Shown here: in pieces, positions 24,628-34,291 of the stretch
How the letters are laid out: each line of letters begins with the position of its first letter
How positions within the stretch are numbered: the first letter of the stretch is position 1
DNA from: Subtercola boreus
Lineage (GTDB): Bacteria > Actinomycetota > Actinomycetes > Actinomycetales > Microbacteriaceae
Length of the DNA stretch: 64,000 nt
NCBI RefSeq assembly: GCF_003399625.1
Contig: NZ_NBXA01000001.1
Coordinates: 1-64,000, forward strand
Reading direction: 5' to 3'
Notes under the pieces: model-generated
The model's database searches: none
Told to the model about the DNA's origin: nothing
What the model saw: the letters and a program-made list of their open reading frames with translations, nothing else
Program-made: the position numbers and the translations under genes

Positions 24628-24725
24628 TCGTCAACCCTACGTCAGCACAGCTGGGAACCCCGCCGCAGCAGGGATTGTGGAGAACTGGGTCCCTGAGCGC
24701 AGCTGTGGAGGAGCGTCCGAAACGC

Positions 24726-24761
24726 AGAGAGGGCCCCGCGCAGAAGCGCGGGGCCCTCTCT
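24726..24761. terminator. Strong bidirectional-type hairpin downstream of hupB
   Basis: A perfect 16-bp stem (AGAGAGGGCCCCGCGC / GCGCGGGGCCCTCTCT) with loop AGAA, 14 bp past the hupB stop. No long T-run follows on the hupB strand, as often in actinobacteria. Confidence 0.8.
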
Positions 24762-24775
24762 GAATCAGGTAGTGA

Positions 24776-25063
24776 CTACTTGACTGCTGCCTTCAGCTTG
24801 CTGCCGGCGCTGATCTTGACCGAGTTGCCAGCGGCGATCTCGATTGCCTCACCCGTCTGCGGGTTGCGGCCGGTGCGAGCAGCACGCGAGGTGCGCTCGA
24901 CGGCGATCCAACCCGGGATCGTGACCTTGACGCCGTTCGACACCGAGTCGGCGAGGGTTGCGAACAGGGAGTCGAGCACCTCGTTGACGGCGGTCTGCGT
25001 CTGGCCGGATGAAGCGGCGACTGCAGCGACGAGCTCGGTCTTGTTCAGTGACTTGTCAGCCAT
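24776..25063 (-). CDS. hup: HU family DNA-binding protein
   Basis: A 95-residue histone-like HU protein: N-terminal helices (LNKTELVAAVAASSGQTQTAVNEVLD), the beta-arm region with the RNPQTGE motif (about 66-72) and KISAGSKLKAAVK end. It lacks the Lys/Ala-rich tail seen in mycobacterial HupB, so it is the short form. It bends DNA and compacts the nucleoid. The start ATG 25063 has GAGGAGG upstream. A small hairpin (TGCTGC-TGAA-GCAGCA, 25087-25102) sits in its leader. Confidence 0.96.
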   Translation of the reverse strand: MADKSLNKTELVAAVAASSGQTQTAVNEVLDSLFATLADSVSNGVKVTIPGWIAVERTSRAARTGRNPQTGEAIEIAAGNSVKISAGSKLKAAVK

Positions 25064-25168
25064 TTAGTGTCCTCCTCGGACCATCCTGCTGCTGAAGCAG
25101 CAATTCGTGTGGATCTCATGATTCTGTCGTGCGGGTGCGCCGCAACAGATGCGACGCGCGAGGGTAAC

Positions 25169-25474
25169 CTACCAGCTTGACTTCGTGATGCCCGGCAATT
25201 CGCCCCGGTGAGCCATCTCACGGAAGCGGACACGGGAGATCCCGAAGTTCGAGAGGTGACCGCGGGGACGGCCGTCGACGGCGTCGCGGTTGCGCACGCG
25301 CACCGGCGAAGCGTCACGGGGAAGCTTCTGGAGGCCCAGGCGAGCTGCCTCGCGGGACTCGTCGGTGCCGTTCATGTCGACGAGGGCCTTCTTCAGTTCG
25401 AGGCGCTTGGTTGCCCAGCGCGCCACAATGACCTTGCGCTGCTCGTTCTTTGCGATCTTGCTTGTCTTAGCCAT
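25169..25474 (-). CDS. rpsN: 30S ribosomal protein S14 (zinc-free type)
   Basis: A 101-residue S14 of the long form without the CxxC zinc ribbon ([58 protein letters not shown]). In actinobacteria such C-minus paralogues are often Zur-regulated replacements, but here S14, L33 and L28 form one cluster that may be the only copies. It starts 3 bp after the rpmG stop. Confidence 0.96.
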   Translation of the reverse strand: MAKTSKIAKNEQRKVIVARWATKRLELKKALVDMNGTDESREAARLGLQKLPRDASPVRVRNRDAVDGRPRGHLSNFGISRVRFREMAHRGELPGITKSSW

Positions 25475-25477
25475 GTG

Positions 25478-25645
25478 TTACCGCTCCTCTCTGAAGTCGA
25501 CGTGCTTGCGGATGACCGGGTCGTACTTCTTCAGTACGAGACGGTCGGGGTTGTTGCGGCGGTTCTTGCGGGTCACGTAGGTGTACCCGGTGCCGGCCGT
25601 CGAGCGAAGCTTGATGATCGGGCGTACGTCTTGTGCTTTAGCCAT
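25478..25645 (-). CDS. rpmG: 50S ribosomal protein L33 (zinc-free type)
   Basis: A 55-residue L33 beginning [20 protein letters not shown], containing [19 protein letters not shown] and ending FREER. It has no cysteine, so it is the zinc-independent form. Its ATG (25645) overlaps the rpmB stop by one base (TAATG), and a good Shine-Dalgarno (AGAGAGGAG) near its 3' end serves rpsN. Confidence 0.95.
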   Translation of the reverse strand: MAKAQDVRPIIKLRSTAGTGYTYVTRKNRRNNPDRLVLKKYDPVIRKHVDFREER

Positions 25646-25881
25646 TAGATCTTCACCCCACGAGCCAGGATCTCTTTGACGACAGACTCGATACCGCGTG
25701 CATCAATCACCTTGATGCCTTTGGCCGAGAGGGTCAGGTTCACGTTGCGCTTCAGCGACGGAACGTAGTAGGTCTTCTTCTGCACATTCGGGTCGAAACG
25801 ACGCTTGGTGCGTCGGTGCGAGTGCGAGATTGCGTGACCGAAGCCGGGAACGGCTCCAGTCACCTGGCACACTGCGGCCAT
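25645..25881 (-). CDS. rpmB: 50S ribosomal protein L28
   Basis: A 78-residue L28 ([55 protein letters not shown]). It retains only one cysteine and so lacks a zinc knuckle. The start ATG 25881 has GGAGG 7 nt upstream; a much longer frame continues upstream but is antisense to the next gene. It leads the rpmB-rpmG-rpsN cluster. No clear Zur dyad was seen in the 170 bp upstream. Confidence 0.95.
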   Translation of the reverse strand: MAAVCQVTGAVPGFGHAISHSHRRTKRRFDPNVQKKTYYVPSLKRNVNLTLSAKGIKVIDARGIESVVKEILARGVKI

Positions 25882-26055
25882 GATTTTCCTCCAATTACCG
25901 TAGAGCGGATGCCCTACCCAAGTTCTCTTGTCGGCATGCGTCACCCGAGACTCGCTGGGGCGCGCATACGAAGGCCGACGGAGATACCGCCGACCAGCGA
26001 CCCACACTAGCAGCCTTGCTGGGTATTCTGGTAACCGAGAGAAGGGAAGCGACCG

Positions 26056-27375
26056 GTGACTGTGAACCCTCCCCTGAAGCCGGAGGTGAGCGCCTACCGC
26101 CGCTGGTACTCCACCCTCCACCCCTCCCTCCAGCTCATCGGCCTGCAACTGTGGCTGCCTCTCTTCTTCATCGTGGCGTTCTGCCTCTGTTATGTCGCCG
26201 CCTTCCACGCCCCTCACCCGCACGATGTGCCCGTCGGCATCGTCGGCTCCGCGCAGCAGTTCGAGTCCGATCTCGACCGCACGGTGCCCGGCGTGGTCTC
26301 GGTCGAGAGCCTGGCGACGGTCGACGAGGCGAAGGCTGCCGTGCTCTCGGGCCGTGTCGCCGTGGCGTTCGACCCCGCGACATCCACCATCTTCAAGGCC
26401 AGCGCCCACCAGTACCAGGTCTCTGCCCTGCTGCCCGTACTGATCACCCCTGCCCTGCAGGCCGAGAACATCACCCCGACGACACTCGACCTCGCCCCGC
26501 TCCCGCCCTACGACGAGTACGGCACCGTCTCGATGTACCTCATGCTCGCCTGGTGCATCGGCGGCTATATGGTGGCGATGTTCATCGGACTGATGGGGGC
26601 GCCGCTTCGCCACAGGTCCCGGATGGCCGTGATCGTCGTCGGCGGAGCGCTGATCTCCCTCATCACCAACGTTCTCGCCGGTCCGGTGGTGGGCGCTGTC
26701 GACGGGCACTTCGGCGCACTGTTCCTCATTGCATGGGGCTGGATCGTCGCGGTCGGCCTGGCCGTGAACGGCCTCAGCTACTTCGCCGGGCGCTTCATCG
26801 CAGTGCCTGCGATGATCATCTTCGTCTTCCTCTCGATGCCCTCCTCCGGCGCCGCGTATCCGTCGTGGTTCATGCCGGAGCCCTTCGCGTGGCTCAACCA
26901 CGTCGTGGTCGGCAGCGGCATCACGGAGATGCTCAAACGGGAGCTCTATGGGGTGGGGCCGGGGTTCGCCCGCGGTTTCATCATGATGGCCGGTTACGCC
27001 GTCGTCGGTCTTGTGCTCATGTTCGTCGGCAAGCCGTACCTTGAGTGGCGGCGCGTCCGCCGGGTGATCTCGGGGCGCACCACCATGTTCGCCGACGCGA
27101 ACACGGCGAACCGCGAGTTCCTGACCCGTGAGCGCGACGAGATCCTGTACCGGCACGGGCTGCTCACCACAGACACTGGAACGATCCACACGATCTCCGC
27201 CGGAGAGCGGGAGGAACTCGACGAGCCCACCACCCCGAGCATGTTCCTCGGCACCCCGGGAGGGCTCGAGCCCGAACTCCCCGAAGAGGGGCAGAGCCCG
27301 CAGAGCCGGCAGAGCGTGCAGAGCCGGTTGGTGGAGCCGGCTCAGCCCACTGCAGGCACGCACGCGGAGCAGTAA
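26056..27375 (+). CDS. Multi-pass membrane protein, ABC-2/YhgE-like
   Basis: A 439-residue integral membrane protein: an N-terminal helix (about 28-50), an extracytoplasmic domain of ~110 residues ([19 protein letters not shown] to [15 protein letters not shown]), then about five further helices (170-320) and a hydrophilic C-terminal tail of ~105 residues rich in Glu, Pro and Gln. The arrangement resembles YhgE/Pip and DUF3533-type ABC-2 permease-like proteins, but no ATPase is adjacent. The function is unknown. The start GTG 26056 is preceded by AAGGGAAG. It overlaps the convergent zur gene by 34 bp. Confidence 0.7.
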   Translation: MTVNPPLKPEVSAYRRWYSTLHPSLQLIGLQLWLPLFFIVAFCLCYVAAFHAPHPHDVPVGIVGSAQQFESDLDRTVPGVVSVESLATVDEAKAAVLSGRVAVAFDPATSTIFKASAHQYQVSALLPVLITPALQAENITPTTLDLAPLPPYDEYGTVSMYLMLAWCIGGYMVAMFIGLMGAPLRHRSRMAVIVVGGALISLITNVLAGPVVGAVDGHFGALFLIAWGWIVAVGLAVNGLSYFAGRFIAVPAMIIFVFLSMPSSGAAYPSWFMPEPFAWLNHVVVGSGITEMLKRELYGVGPGFARGFIMMAGYAVVGLVLMFVGKPYLEWRRVRRVISGRTTMFADANTANREFLTRERDEILYRHGLLTTDTGTIHTISAGEREELDEPTTPSMFLGTPGGLEPELPEEGQSPQSRQSVQSRLVEPAQPTAGTHAEQ

Positions 27376-27731
27376 CCGAACACATCGACGACGTGCTCGG
27401 CCTGTGAGAAGCCGTGCAGGGCCGCAACGCTCTTCGCCCACTGCTCCACATCGTCAGCCTCGATCTCGACGGCGAGTCCGCAACCGCGGCAGATCAGATG
27501 ATGGTGGTGGCCCGTCGAGCATGCCCGATAGAGGCTCTCGCCCTCGGGCGACTGGAGGGAATCAGCCTCACCCTCTGTGGCGAGGTCGCCGAGGGCGCGG
27601 TAGACCGTGGCGAGACCGATCTGCGAGCCGGTTCCCTTGAGGTTCGAGTGCAGGTCCTGGGCGCTGACGAAACCCATCTGGGTGCCGAGGGCTGTGCGCA
27701 CGGCCTCCCGCTGCCAGGTGTTCCGTTTCAT
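27342..27731 (-). CDS. zur: Fur-family zinc uptake regulator (Zur)
   Basis: A 129-residue Fur-family repressor with the winged helix ([19 protein letters not shown], about 35-53), the [11 protein letters not shown] metal region and the second CxxC (GYCSACV), which make up structural and regulatory zinc sites. As the last gene of the znuA-znuC-znuB operon it is best called Zur rather than Fur. The start ATG 27731 is used (GAGGAG upstream); GTG 27737 is possible. The operon promoter carries a Zur-like box, implying autoregulation. Confidence 0.9.
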   Translation of the reverse strand: MKRNTWQREAVRTALGTQMGFVSAQDLHSNLKGTGSQIGLATVYRALGDLATEGEADSLQSPEGESLYRACSTGHHHHLICRGCGLAVEIEADDVEQWAKSVAALHGFSQAEHVVDVFGYCSACVPAVG

Positions 27732-27780
27732 CGCCACTCCTCTCCTCCACAATGCCTAGTTCCGTCAGTTCTGCACAATT

Positions 27781-28674
27781 TTAGCCCCGGGCCGGCAGTG
27801 GATCGACGGTGCGCCCACTATTGCCATGGCGCTTCCGAAGAGCGGCGATGACCCGGCAGACCACGTAGATGAGAAAGGAGATCGTGGTCACATAGGGGCT
27901 GATCGGCACCGAACCACCGAGGGCGAGCATGATCCCGCCCACCAGCGACACGACGGCGAACACAGAACTGAGAAGCGGTACCAGAACCGGCGACGACGAC
28001 AACCGGAGGGCCGCCGCAGCGGGAGTCACCAGGATCGACAGCACGAGCAGAGAGCCGACCACCTGCACGGAGACGGCCACTGCCAGACCGAGGAGAAGCA
28101 TGAAGTACAGGGAGAGGAACCGCGTGGGAACACCGCGGGCCGATGCGACGTCCACGTCGACACTGGCGAACATGAGTGGCCGCCAGACGACGGCGAGCCC
28201 GACGACCACCACGATCGAGATGGCGATCAGCGAGCCGAGGCGGGGGTTGTCCACCGCCACGATCTGTCCGGTCAGCAGCCCGAACTTGTTCGCCGAACGC
28301 CCCGGATACAGGGCGAGACAGAGAATACCGAGGCCGAGGCCGAAGGGCATCAGCACCGCGATGATCGAGTTGCGGTCGCGTGCCCGCGTGCCGAGCAGGC
28401 CGATCAGGGCTGCCGCGACGAGCGAGCCCACCAGCGACCCCTCGACCACGCCCACACCGAAGAGCAGGCCCGCGGATGCCCCGGCGAACGAGAGCTCACT
28501 GATTCCGTGCACGGCGAACGCCATGTCGCGCGACATCACGAAGACGCCGATCAGGCCGCCGACGACCCCCAGCACCGCACCGGCGATGATGGAGTTCTGC
28601 AGCAGCACGAGCAGCTCGCCGTAGTTCGTGAAGTTGAAGATCTGCGACCAGAAGTCGGCGTCCGCCGTCATCAC
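27781..28674 (-). CDS. znuB: Zinc ABC transporter permease
   Basis: A 297-residue ABC-3 family permease with about eight transmembrane helices (IIAGAVLGVVGGLIGVFVMSRDMAF, HGISELSFAGASAGLLFG). The HGISE motif and SVQVVGSLLVLSILVTPAAAALRL stretch are hallmarks of ZnuB/TroC permeases. The start GTG 28674 or ATG 28671 overlaps the znuC stop (GTGATGA), so the genes are coupled. Confidence 0.93.
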   Translation of the reverse strand: MMTADADFWSQIFNFTNYGELLVLLQNSIIAGAVLGVVGGLIGVFVMSRDMAFAVHGISELSFAGASAGLLFGVGVVEGSLVGSLVAAALIGLLGTRARDRNSIIAVLMPFGLGLGILCLALYPGRSANKFGLLTGQIVAVDNPRLGSLIAISIVVVVGLAVVWRPLMFASVDVDVASARGVPTRFLSLYFMLLLGLAVAVSVQVVGSLLVLSILVTPAAAALRLSSSPVLVPLLSSVFAVVSLVGGIMLALGGSVPISPYVTTISFLIYVVCRVIAALRKRHGNSGRTVDPLPARG

Positions 28675-29564
28675 GATGCCTGTCCGTCGGGTGTGAGGTG
28701 CCGGTCGTGGTGCGCGGTTTCGCCGGTGGCATCCGGATGCCCGTGGCTGCCGTCGGCCGTGCCGACCACGATGACCCGGCCCCGCGTGCGAATCACGTCG
28801 ACAGGAGAGCCATAGAGGGCGGAGAGAACCGACGACTGCAGCACCTCGTCGGGCGTGCCGATGCGGAAGCGCCCGTTGGCGAGATAGAGCACACGATCGA
28901 CCATGTCGAGGATGGGATTGATGTCATGGGTCACGAAGAGCACACCGAGATCGCGCGCCCTGCGCTGGGTGTCGATCAGCTCACTCACCGTGCGCTGATA
29001 GTTGAGGTCGAGCGAGAGCAGAGGTTCGTCGCAGAGCAGGAGGCTCGGGTTGCCCGCAAGGGCCTGTCCGACCCGCAGGCGCTGCTGCTCGCCACCCGAG
29101 AGAGAGGAGATGGGGGCGTCGGCGTAGCGGGTGGCCCCGACAGCGGCGAGGAGTTCGTCGACCTGGTGGCGGCGCGAAGCGGAGGGCAGCGGCACGCCGA
29201 AGCGGTGCCCGCTGATGCCGAGACCGACCAGGTCGCGAGCGCGGAGCGGCGTGCCGTCGTCGGCCAGCTTCTGCTGCGGAATATATCCGATACGACGGTT
29301 GCCCCGTCGGAGCGGTGCTCCCAGAAAGCGTGCCGTGCCCCCGCTCAGGCGTTGCTGGCCGAGGATCACCTTGAGCAGGCTCGTCTTCCCGGATCCGTTC
29401 GCCCCGATCACGGCGATGAACTCCCCGGCGGTGACCGCGAGGTCGAGGCCACTCCAGAGCGTGCGGCTGCCGAACCCGAGCGTCGCATTACGGAGGGCCA
29501 ACACCGCATCGGCCGGCGCCGCGGGGGCACCGGCCGGACGGGAAGTCGGATCAGGCAGGGTCAT
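28671..29564 (-). CDS. znuC: Zinc ABC transporter ATP-binding protein
   Basis: A 297-residue ATPase: Walker A GANGSGKTS (about 53-61), signature LSGGEQQRLRVGQAL, Walker B LLLCDEPLLSLDL and H-loop LFVTHD. The C terminus has a histidine-rich tail (SHGHPD, AHHDRHL), consistent with a zinc-binding regulatory end. It starts 10 nt after the znuA stop. Confidence 0.93.
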   Translation of the reverse strand: MTLPDPTSRPAGAPAAPADAVLALRNATLGFGSRTLWSGLDLAVTAGEFIAVIGANGSGKTSLLKVILGQQRLSGGTARFLGAPLRRGNRRIGYIPQQKLADDGTPLRARDLVGLGISGHRFGVPLPSASRRHQVDELLAAVGATRYADAPISSLSGGEQQRLRVGQALAGNPSLLLCDEPLLSLDLNYQRTVSELIDTQRRARDLGVLFVTHDINPILDMVDRVLYLANGRFRIGTPDEVLQSSVLSALYGSPVDVIRTRGRVIVVGTADGSHGHPDATGETAHHDRHLTPDGQAS

Positions 29565-29574
29565 CTACCGAAGA

Positions 29575-30522
29575 TTACTGCGAAAGCGCGCTCTTCAGCG
29601 CCGCCAGGTTGCCGCTCATCCAGTCGAGATAGCTCGTGCCGGTGGGCAGGGTCTCGGTCACGGGAACGACGGGAACGTTCCCCGCCTTGGCCGCCTCGAG
29701 AACGGCGTCGGTCTGCGGGCCGCTCGTCTGCTCGTTGTAAACGAGCACTTTCACCTGCTTAGCGGAGAAGAGCGCAAGGGTCTGGGCGAGCACGTCGGGG
29801 GCGACATCCGTGCCGCCCTCGATGGCTTCGCTGAACTCGGCCGGGGTCTCATCGACGAGGCCGGAGGCGTCCATCAGGTACAGCGGCACCGGCTCGGTGA
29901 TCGCTGCGCCGGTGCCCTGGAAACTCGACTTCAGTTCGGCCTCTGAGGCGATGAGCCCGTCGAGCTTCGTGCTGTACGCCGCAGCGTTGGCGGTGAAGGT
30001 CGAAGCGCCTGCCGGATCGAGGGCGGCGAACGAGGTGGCGAGCTGGTCGACGACCTTCTTCACGGTCGGGAAGTCGTACCAGAGGTGCTCATTGAAGGCG
30101 CCGGTCGTCGGTGCGAGGTCGTAGCCCGACACAGTGGCGGCAGTGACGATCGTCGCTCCCGTGTTCTTCGAGCTCGAGAGCATGGTGTCGACGAAATCGT
30201 CGTAGCCCCCGCCGTTCTCGACGACGACAGCGGCCTTCGACAGGGCGAGCTGGTTCTGAGCGTCGGCCTCGTACTCGTGCGGGTCTTTCGACGGATCGTC
30301 GATGATCGACGTGACGGAGACCAGATCTCCGCCGACCTGGGCCGCGATGTCGCCCCAGACATCGGTCGAGGCGACGACCGCGATCTGGCCGGAACCGGAT
30401 GCGGCGGCGGTCGAAGCGCCATCAGCGGCGGGTGACCCGGACGAGCAGCCGGCGAGCGTCACCGCAGCGAGCGCGGTTGCCGCGATGAGGGCGAGCCTGG
30501 TGGGGGTACGGAATGAGCGCAT
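29575..30522 (-). CDS. znuA: Zinc-binding lipoprotein of ABC importer
   Basis: A 315-residue cluster A-I metal-binding protein with a lipobox (TLAGC, cysteine 25). Metal-ligand candidates are H82 in DPHEYEAD, H146 in NEHLWYD, and acidic residues in the C-terminal lobe (VYNEQTSGPQ); the usual His-rich loop of Gram-negative ZnuA is absent. It captures zinc for ZnuB/ZnuC. It is the first gene behind the TTGACA/TAGCAT promoter with a Zur-like box; predicted 5' leader is about 50 nt. Confidence 0.9.
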   Translation of the reverse strand: MRSFRTPTRLALIAATALAAVTLAGCSSGSPAADGASTAAASGSGQIAVVASTDVWGDIAAQVGGDLVSVTSIIDDPSKDPHEYEADAQNQLALSKAAVVVENGGGYDDFVDTMLSSSKNTGATIVTAATVSGYDLAPTTGAFNEHLWYDFPTVKKVVDQLATSFAALDPAGASTFTANAAAYSTKLDGLIASEAELKSSFQGTGAAITEPVPLYLMDASGLVDETPAEFSEAIEGGTDVAPDVLAQTLALFSAKQVKVLVYNEQTSGPQTDAVLEAAKAGNVPVVPVTETLPTGTSYLDWMSGNLAALKSALSQ

Positions 30523-30578
30523 GGCTGGAGGGATCCATCTAGACAGGGGGCGAACGCGCCACGTTCGGGCACGTTCCG

Positions 30579-30608
30579 ATGCTAGGGCTTATTGATAATG
30601 ATTGTCAA
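30579..30608 (-). promoter_or_regulatory. znuACB-zur promoter
   Basis: On the minus strand, -35 TTGACA (30608-30603), 18-bp spacer and -10 TAGCAT (30584-30579), close to the sigma-70 consensus; transcription would begin near 30572, about 50 nt before znuA. Confidence 0.75.
30592..30608. promoter_or_regulatory. Zur-like operator
   Basis: TTGATAATGATTGTCAA, a 17-bp near-perfect palindrome (one mismatch between arms) resembling Zur/Fur boxes with the TGATAATNATTNTCA pattern. It covers the -35 element of the znu promoter. Confidence 0.75.
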
Positions 30609-30637
30609 AAGCGATAGCGGGATCCACGCGAACAGTG

Positions 30638-32077
30638 TCAGTCGAGCAGCAGCGCGGGTTCCTCGACGATCGCCGCGACATCCGCGAGGAAACGGCTCGC
30701 GACGTCGCCATCCACCACGCGGTGGTCGAAACTCGCACCCAGCGTCGTGACGAACCGGGGGCGCACTTCACCGTCGACGACCCAGGGCTTCTGTTTGATC
30801 GTGCCGAGGGCGACGATCGCCACCTCGCCCGGATTGAGGATCGGCGTACCGGTGTCCATCCCGAAGACGCCGATGTTCGTGATCGTGATCGTTCCGTTCG
30901 CCATGTCGGCCGGACTCGTCCGGCCCTCCCGGGCCGTCAGAGTGAGGTTCTCGAGCGCGATCGCAAGCTCCCGGAGCGTCATCGACTGCGCCTCTTTGAC
31001 GTTCGGCACCAGCAGGCCCCGGGGAGTGGCCGCGGCAATGCCGAGGTTCACGTAGTTCCGCACGATGATCTCCGTGTCGGTCCACGCCGAGTTGACCATG
31101 GGGTTTCGCCGAACCGCCCAGATGATCGCCTTGGCGAGGATGAGCAGGGGCGACACACGAACGCCCACGAAGTCGGCGGAGCCCTTGAGCCGCTTCACGA
31201 ACTCCATCGTGCGGGAGGCGTCCACATCCACGAACAGGCCCACGTGCGGGGCGGTGAAGGCACTCGAGACCATCGCCTTGGCGATCTGCTTGCGCACGCC
31301 CTTGACGGGGATGCGCTCCTCGCGCTCATCCGCCCACTGGGGGGTCTCGATGTTGTGGAAGACCTTCGCCTGGGAGGCATGCCTGATCACGTCGTCGCGT
31401 GTGATGTCGCCGATCAGACCCGTGGGCGTGACCTCGTTGAGGTTCACGTCGAGGTCTTTGGCGAGCTTGCGGATCGGCGGCTTGGCAATCACCGGGAGGC
31501 CCGTCACCGCCGGCGAGGAGTGCCCGACAGGCCGGGTGGCCACCGGTGCAGCGCCGGTCGCCCCAGACGTCGGAGCAGACGGGGCGGCTGCAGCCGGTGC
31601 AGCGACCGCGCGGGAAACAGGAGTGCTCGGGGTGGGAGCCGGAGCGCTCCGGGGCCGTCGGCGACTGGTGACGTGGCCCTTGGTGCCGTAACCCACCAGC
31701 ACCGCGCCCGCGGCCTCCTCGGCCTCCTCGGGCGCTGCTGGCTCTGCCTGCACGGCGGGCGTGACCTCGGCGACGACCTGCTGCGAGCCTGCATCAGCAC
31801 TGGCACTTGCACTGGCACTGGCACTGGCACTGGCACCGCCGCCCGTGACCCGGATGATCGGGGTACCGACCTCGACGGTCATCCCCTCGCTCACCATGAG
31901 CTCGCCCACGACACCCCCGAAAGGAGACGGCAGCTCGACCAGCGACTTCGCCGTCTCGATCTCGACGATGACCTGGTTGACCTCGATGGTGTCGCCGGCG
32001 GCCACCCGCCAGGAGACGATCTCAGCCTCGGTCAGGCCTTCGCCCACATCGGGCAACCTGAACAGTGAATCACTCAC
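30638..32077 (-). CDS. bkdC: Branched-chain 2-oxoacid dehydrogenase E2 (dihydrolipoamide acyltransferase)
   Basis: A 479-residue E2: one lipoyl domain (1-80) with the lipoylated K44 in ETAKS, a flexible Ala/Pro/Ser linker with a six-fold Ala-Ser repeat (about 82-94), a peripheral subunit-binding domain ([19 protein letters not shown], about 195-230) and the catalytic domain ending [16 protein letters not shown] (active-site H in HRVVDG). Together with E1 alpha and beta it converts branched-chain 2-oxoacids to acyl-CoA, precursors of iso/anteiso membrane lipids. It follows bkdB by 71 bp. Confidence 0.92.
   Translation of the reverse strand: MSDSLFRLPDVGEGLTEAEIVSWRVAAGDTIEVNQVIVEIETAKSLVELPSPFGGVVGELMVSEGMTVEVGTPIIRVTGGGASASASASASASADAGSQQVVAEVTPAVQAEPAAPEEAEEAAGAVLVGYGTKGHVTSRRRPRSAPAPTPSTPVSRAVAAPAAAAPSAPTSGATGAAPVATRPVGHSSPAVTGLPVIAKPPIRKLAKDLDVNLNEVTPTGLIGDITRDDVIRHASQAKVFHNIETPQWADEREERIPVKGVRKQIAKAMVSSAFTAPHVGLFVDVDASRTMEFVKRLKGSADFVGVRVSPLLILAKAIIWAVRRNPMVNSAWTDTEIIVRNYVNLGIAAATPRGLLVPNVKEAQSMTLRELAIALENLTLTAREGRTSPADMANGTITITNIGVFGMDTGTPILNPGEVAIVALGTIKQKPWVVDGEVRPRFVTTLGASFDHRVVDGDVASRFLADVAAIVEEPALLLD
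31799..31834. repeat. Hexanucleotide tandem repeat in the E2 linker
   Basis: Six copies of ACTGGC (one variant ACTTGC) on the plus strand encode an alternating Ala-Ser run in the interdomain linker of the E2 protein. Slippage would lengthen or shorten the linker by two residues per unit. Confidence 0.9.
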
Positions 32078-32148
32078 GGGAACTCCTGGGATCGGCGGGG
32101 TGGATGGGGACGGATGGATGACCGGCAGCGGAACCGGAGCGGCTGGGC

Positions 32149-33135
32149 TCAGAACGCGAGCGCTCGGTCGACTGCCTCGAGCACCCTGTCGGCGTCGGGG
32201 AGGTAGAACGACTCGATCTTCGACGCCGGATAGGGGGTGTCGAAGCCCGACACCCGGAGCACCGGCGACTCGAGCGAGTAGAAGGCCCGCTCGGCCACCG
32301 TCGCAGCGATCTCCGAACCGACGCTCGCGAAGCCGGTGGCCTCCTGGCAGACGACCAGCCGGCCGGTCTTCTCGACCGAGGCGAGGATCGGGGCGTAGTC
32401 GACGGGGCTCAACGAGCGAAGATCGAGAACCTCGATGCTGATGCCCTCCTCCGCAGCGACCTGCGCGGCCTGGAGGAGGCCGGCGACCATGGCGCCGTGG
32501 CCGATCACTGTCACATCGGTACCGGTCCGAACCACACGGGTCGAATGCAGGGGCGCCGCACTCAGGGCGAAGTCGACAGGCCCCTTCGGCCAGTAGCGGC
32601 TCTTCGGCTCGAAGAACATCACCGGGTCGTTCGAGGCGATGGCCTCCTGGATCATCCAGTAGCCGTCGTTCGGGGTGCTCGGGCTCACCACGCGAAGGCC
32701 GGCCGTGTGCGCGAAATACGCTTCGGGGCTCTCCTGATGGTGTTCGACCGCACCGATGTGACCGCCGTAGGGCACACGGATCACCACGGGCATCGGTACC
32801 GCGCCGGCCGTCCGCGCCGTGAACTTGGCCAGTTGGCTGGTGATCTGGTCGAATGCCGGATAGATGAATCCGTCGAACTGGATCTCGCAGACCGGTCGGT
32901 ATCCGCGCATCGCGAGGCCGATGGCCGAGCCGACGATACCGGACTCGGCGAGAGGCGTGTCGATGACCCGATTCGTGCCGAACTCGGCCTGGAGGCCCTC
33001 GGTGACCCGGAAGACGCCGCCGAGCTTGCCGATGTCCTCACCCATCAGGAGAACACGGTCATCTGCCGCCAGCGCAGCCCGGAGGCCTGCATTCAGCGCT
33101 TTGGCGAGAGGCAGTTCTTCTGTAGCCGCAACCAT
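32149..33135 (-). CDS. bkdB: Branched-chain 2-oxoacid dehydrogenase E1 beta subunit
   Basis: A 328-residue transketolase-like subunit: [15 protein letters not shown] (about 31-45), [32 protein letters not shown] (about 121-137) and the C-terminal domain [11 protein letters not shown]. It pairs with E1 alpha to form the thiamine-diphosphate site. Its ATG overlaps the E1 alpha stop as TGATG, ensuring equal synthesis. Confidence 0.93.
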   Translation of the reverse strand: MVAATEELPLAKALNAGLRAALAADDRVLLMGEDIGKLGGVFRVTEGLQAEFGTNRVIDTPLAESGIVGSAIGLAMRGYRPVCEIQFDGFIYPAFDQITSQLAKFTARTAGAVPMPVVIRVPYGGHIGAVEHHQESPEAYFAHTAGLRVVSPSTPNDGYWMIQEAIASNDPVMFFEPKSRYWPKGPVDFALSAAPLHSTRVVRTGTDVTVIGHGAMVAGLLQAAQVAAEEGISIEVLDLRSLSPVDYAPILASVEKTGRLVVCQEATGFASVGSEIAATVAERAFYSLESPVLRVSGFDTPYPASKIESFYLPDADRVLEAVDRALAF

Positions 33136-34256
33136 CAGGCACCTTCCGTCAGCGAGGACTCGTAGGCCTGGAGCCAGGCCTTCTGTTCATCGATCACCGG
33201 GTGCGGTTCCGAGTAGGCGTTGTCGAAGATCGTCGAGAGCGGGGGGGCACCGAGCTCGAGCGTGCGCTGACGGAGGTCGGCGGAGAAGTCCTCCGCCTGC
33301 GTGTGCACCTCGTCGAAGAACGCATCGTCGGCGCCCTGGGCACGCAGGTAGGTCTCGAACCGGATGATCGGATCCCTCGCCACCCAGTACGCCAGCTGCT
33401 CGGGCGTCTGGTACCTCGACGGGTCGTCGGAGGTCGTGTGTGCGCCGATCCGGTAGGTCATCGCCTCGATGAGCTGCGGACCGCCGCCGCTCCGAGCATC
33501 GTCGAGGTGCTTTCTCGAGACCGCGTAGCTCGCGAGCACATCGTTGCCGTCTATCTGCACGCTCGGGATACCGAAGCCCGCTGCGCGGAGGTAGAGCGGG
33601 GTGCGCGACTGGGTGGTGACCGGCACCGAGATCGCCCAGTGGTTGTTCTGGAGGAAGAACACCTGCGGGTTCTGGCCGCTCGCCGAGAAGACGAAGGCCT
33701 CGCTCACGTCCCCCTGGCTCGTGGCCCCGTCGCCGAAGTATGCCATCACGGCTATATCGGACTCGACGTCGCCCGTTGCGTATGCTCCGTCGAACCGTAC
33801 GCCGGTGGCGTAACCGGTCGCATGCAGGGTCTGGGAACCGATCACGAGGCAGTAGTTGCGGAAGTTGCCGTTGGCGGGATCCGTGGCGTCCCATCCACCC
33901 ATGCTCACACCGCGCATCACCTTCACGATGTCGACGATGTCGACCCCCCGCACCAGCGCTACCGCGTGCTCGCGGTAGCTCGGAAATATCACGTCCTGCG
34001 CGCGGGCGGCACGGGCAGAGCCGACCTGCGCAGCCTCCTGGCCGTGGCTCGGCGGCCAGAGACCCATCTGCCCCTGGCGCTGGAGGTTCGTGCACTCCTC
34101 GTCGAAGCGCCGCGTCACGGCCATGTCTGTATAGAAGCGTCGGTGATCCGCTTCATCCAGCTCCTGCAGGTAGGGGAGGTACTCCTCAGCGGCCTCGTTC
34201 GGGGCGAATGCGCCATCGATCGAGAGGAACTGTACGGCTGGCGAAACTTCTGCCAC
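33135..34256 (-). CDS. bkdA: Branched-chain 2-oxoacid dehydrogenase E1 alpha subunit
   Basis: About 373 residues. The thiamine diphosphate motif GDGATSQGDVSEAFVFSASG...NN runs from about 175 to 205 (GDG-N-NN), and the phosphorylation-loop-like RIGAHTTSDDPSRY follows. Family members decarboxylate 2-oxoisovalerate and relatives. The start is uncertain: GTG 34256 is preceded by GAGGT 7 nt upstream and is preferred; GTG 34295 overlaps the hisC stop as GTGA and would add 13 residues. It is second in the operon hisC-bkdA-bkdB-bkdC. Confidence 0.9.
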   Translation of the reverse strand: MAEVSPAVQFLSIDGAFAPNEAAEEYLPYLQELDEADHRRFYTDMAVTRRFDEECTNLQRQGQMGLWPPSHGQEAAQVGSARAARAQDVIFPSYREHAVALVRGVDIVDIVKVMRGVSMGGWDATDPANGNFRNYCLVIGSQTLHATGYATGVRFDGAYATGDVESDIAVMAYFGDGATSQGDVSEAFVFSASGQNPQVFFLQNNHWAISVPVTTQSRTPLYLRAAGFGIPSVQIDGNDVLASYAVSRKHLDDARSGGGPQLIEAMTYRIGAHTTSDDPSRYQTPEQLAYWVARDPIIRFETYLRAQGADDAFFDEVHTQAEDFSADLRQRTLELGAPPLSTIFDNAYSEPHPVIDEQKAWLQAYESSLTEGA

Positions 34257-34291
34257 GTGGCTTACCTCGTGCTTCTGTGTTGGGGCCAGCT

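Noticed and set aside
25087-25102. TGCTGC-TGAA-GCAGCA hairpin in the hupB leader as a riboswitch or attenuator
   Set aside because: A 6-bp stem without a Shine-Dalgarno-pairing partner or T-run; too weak to call.
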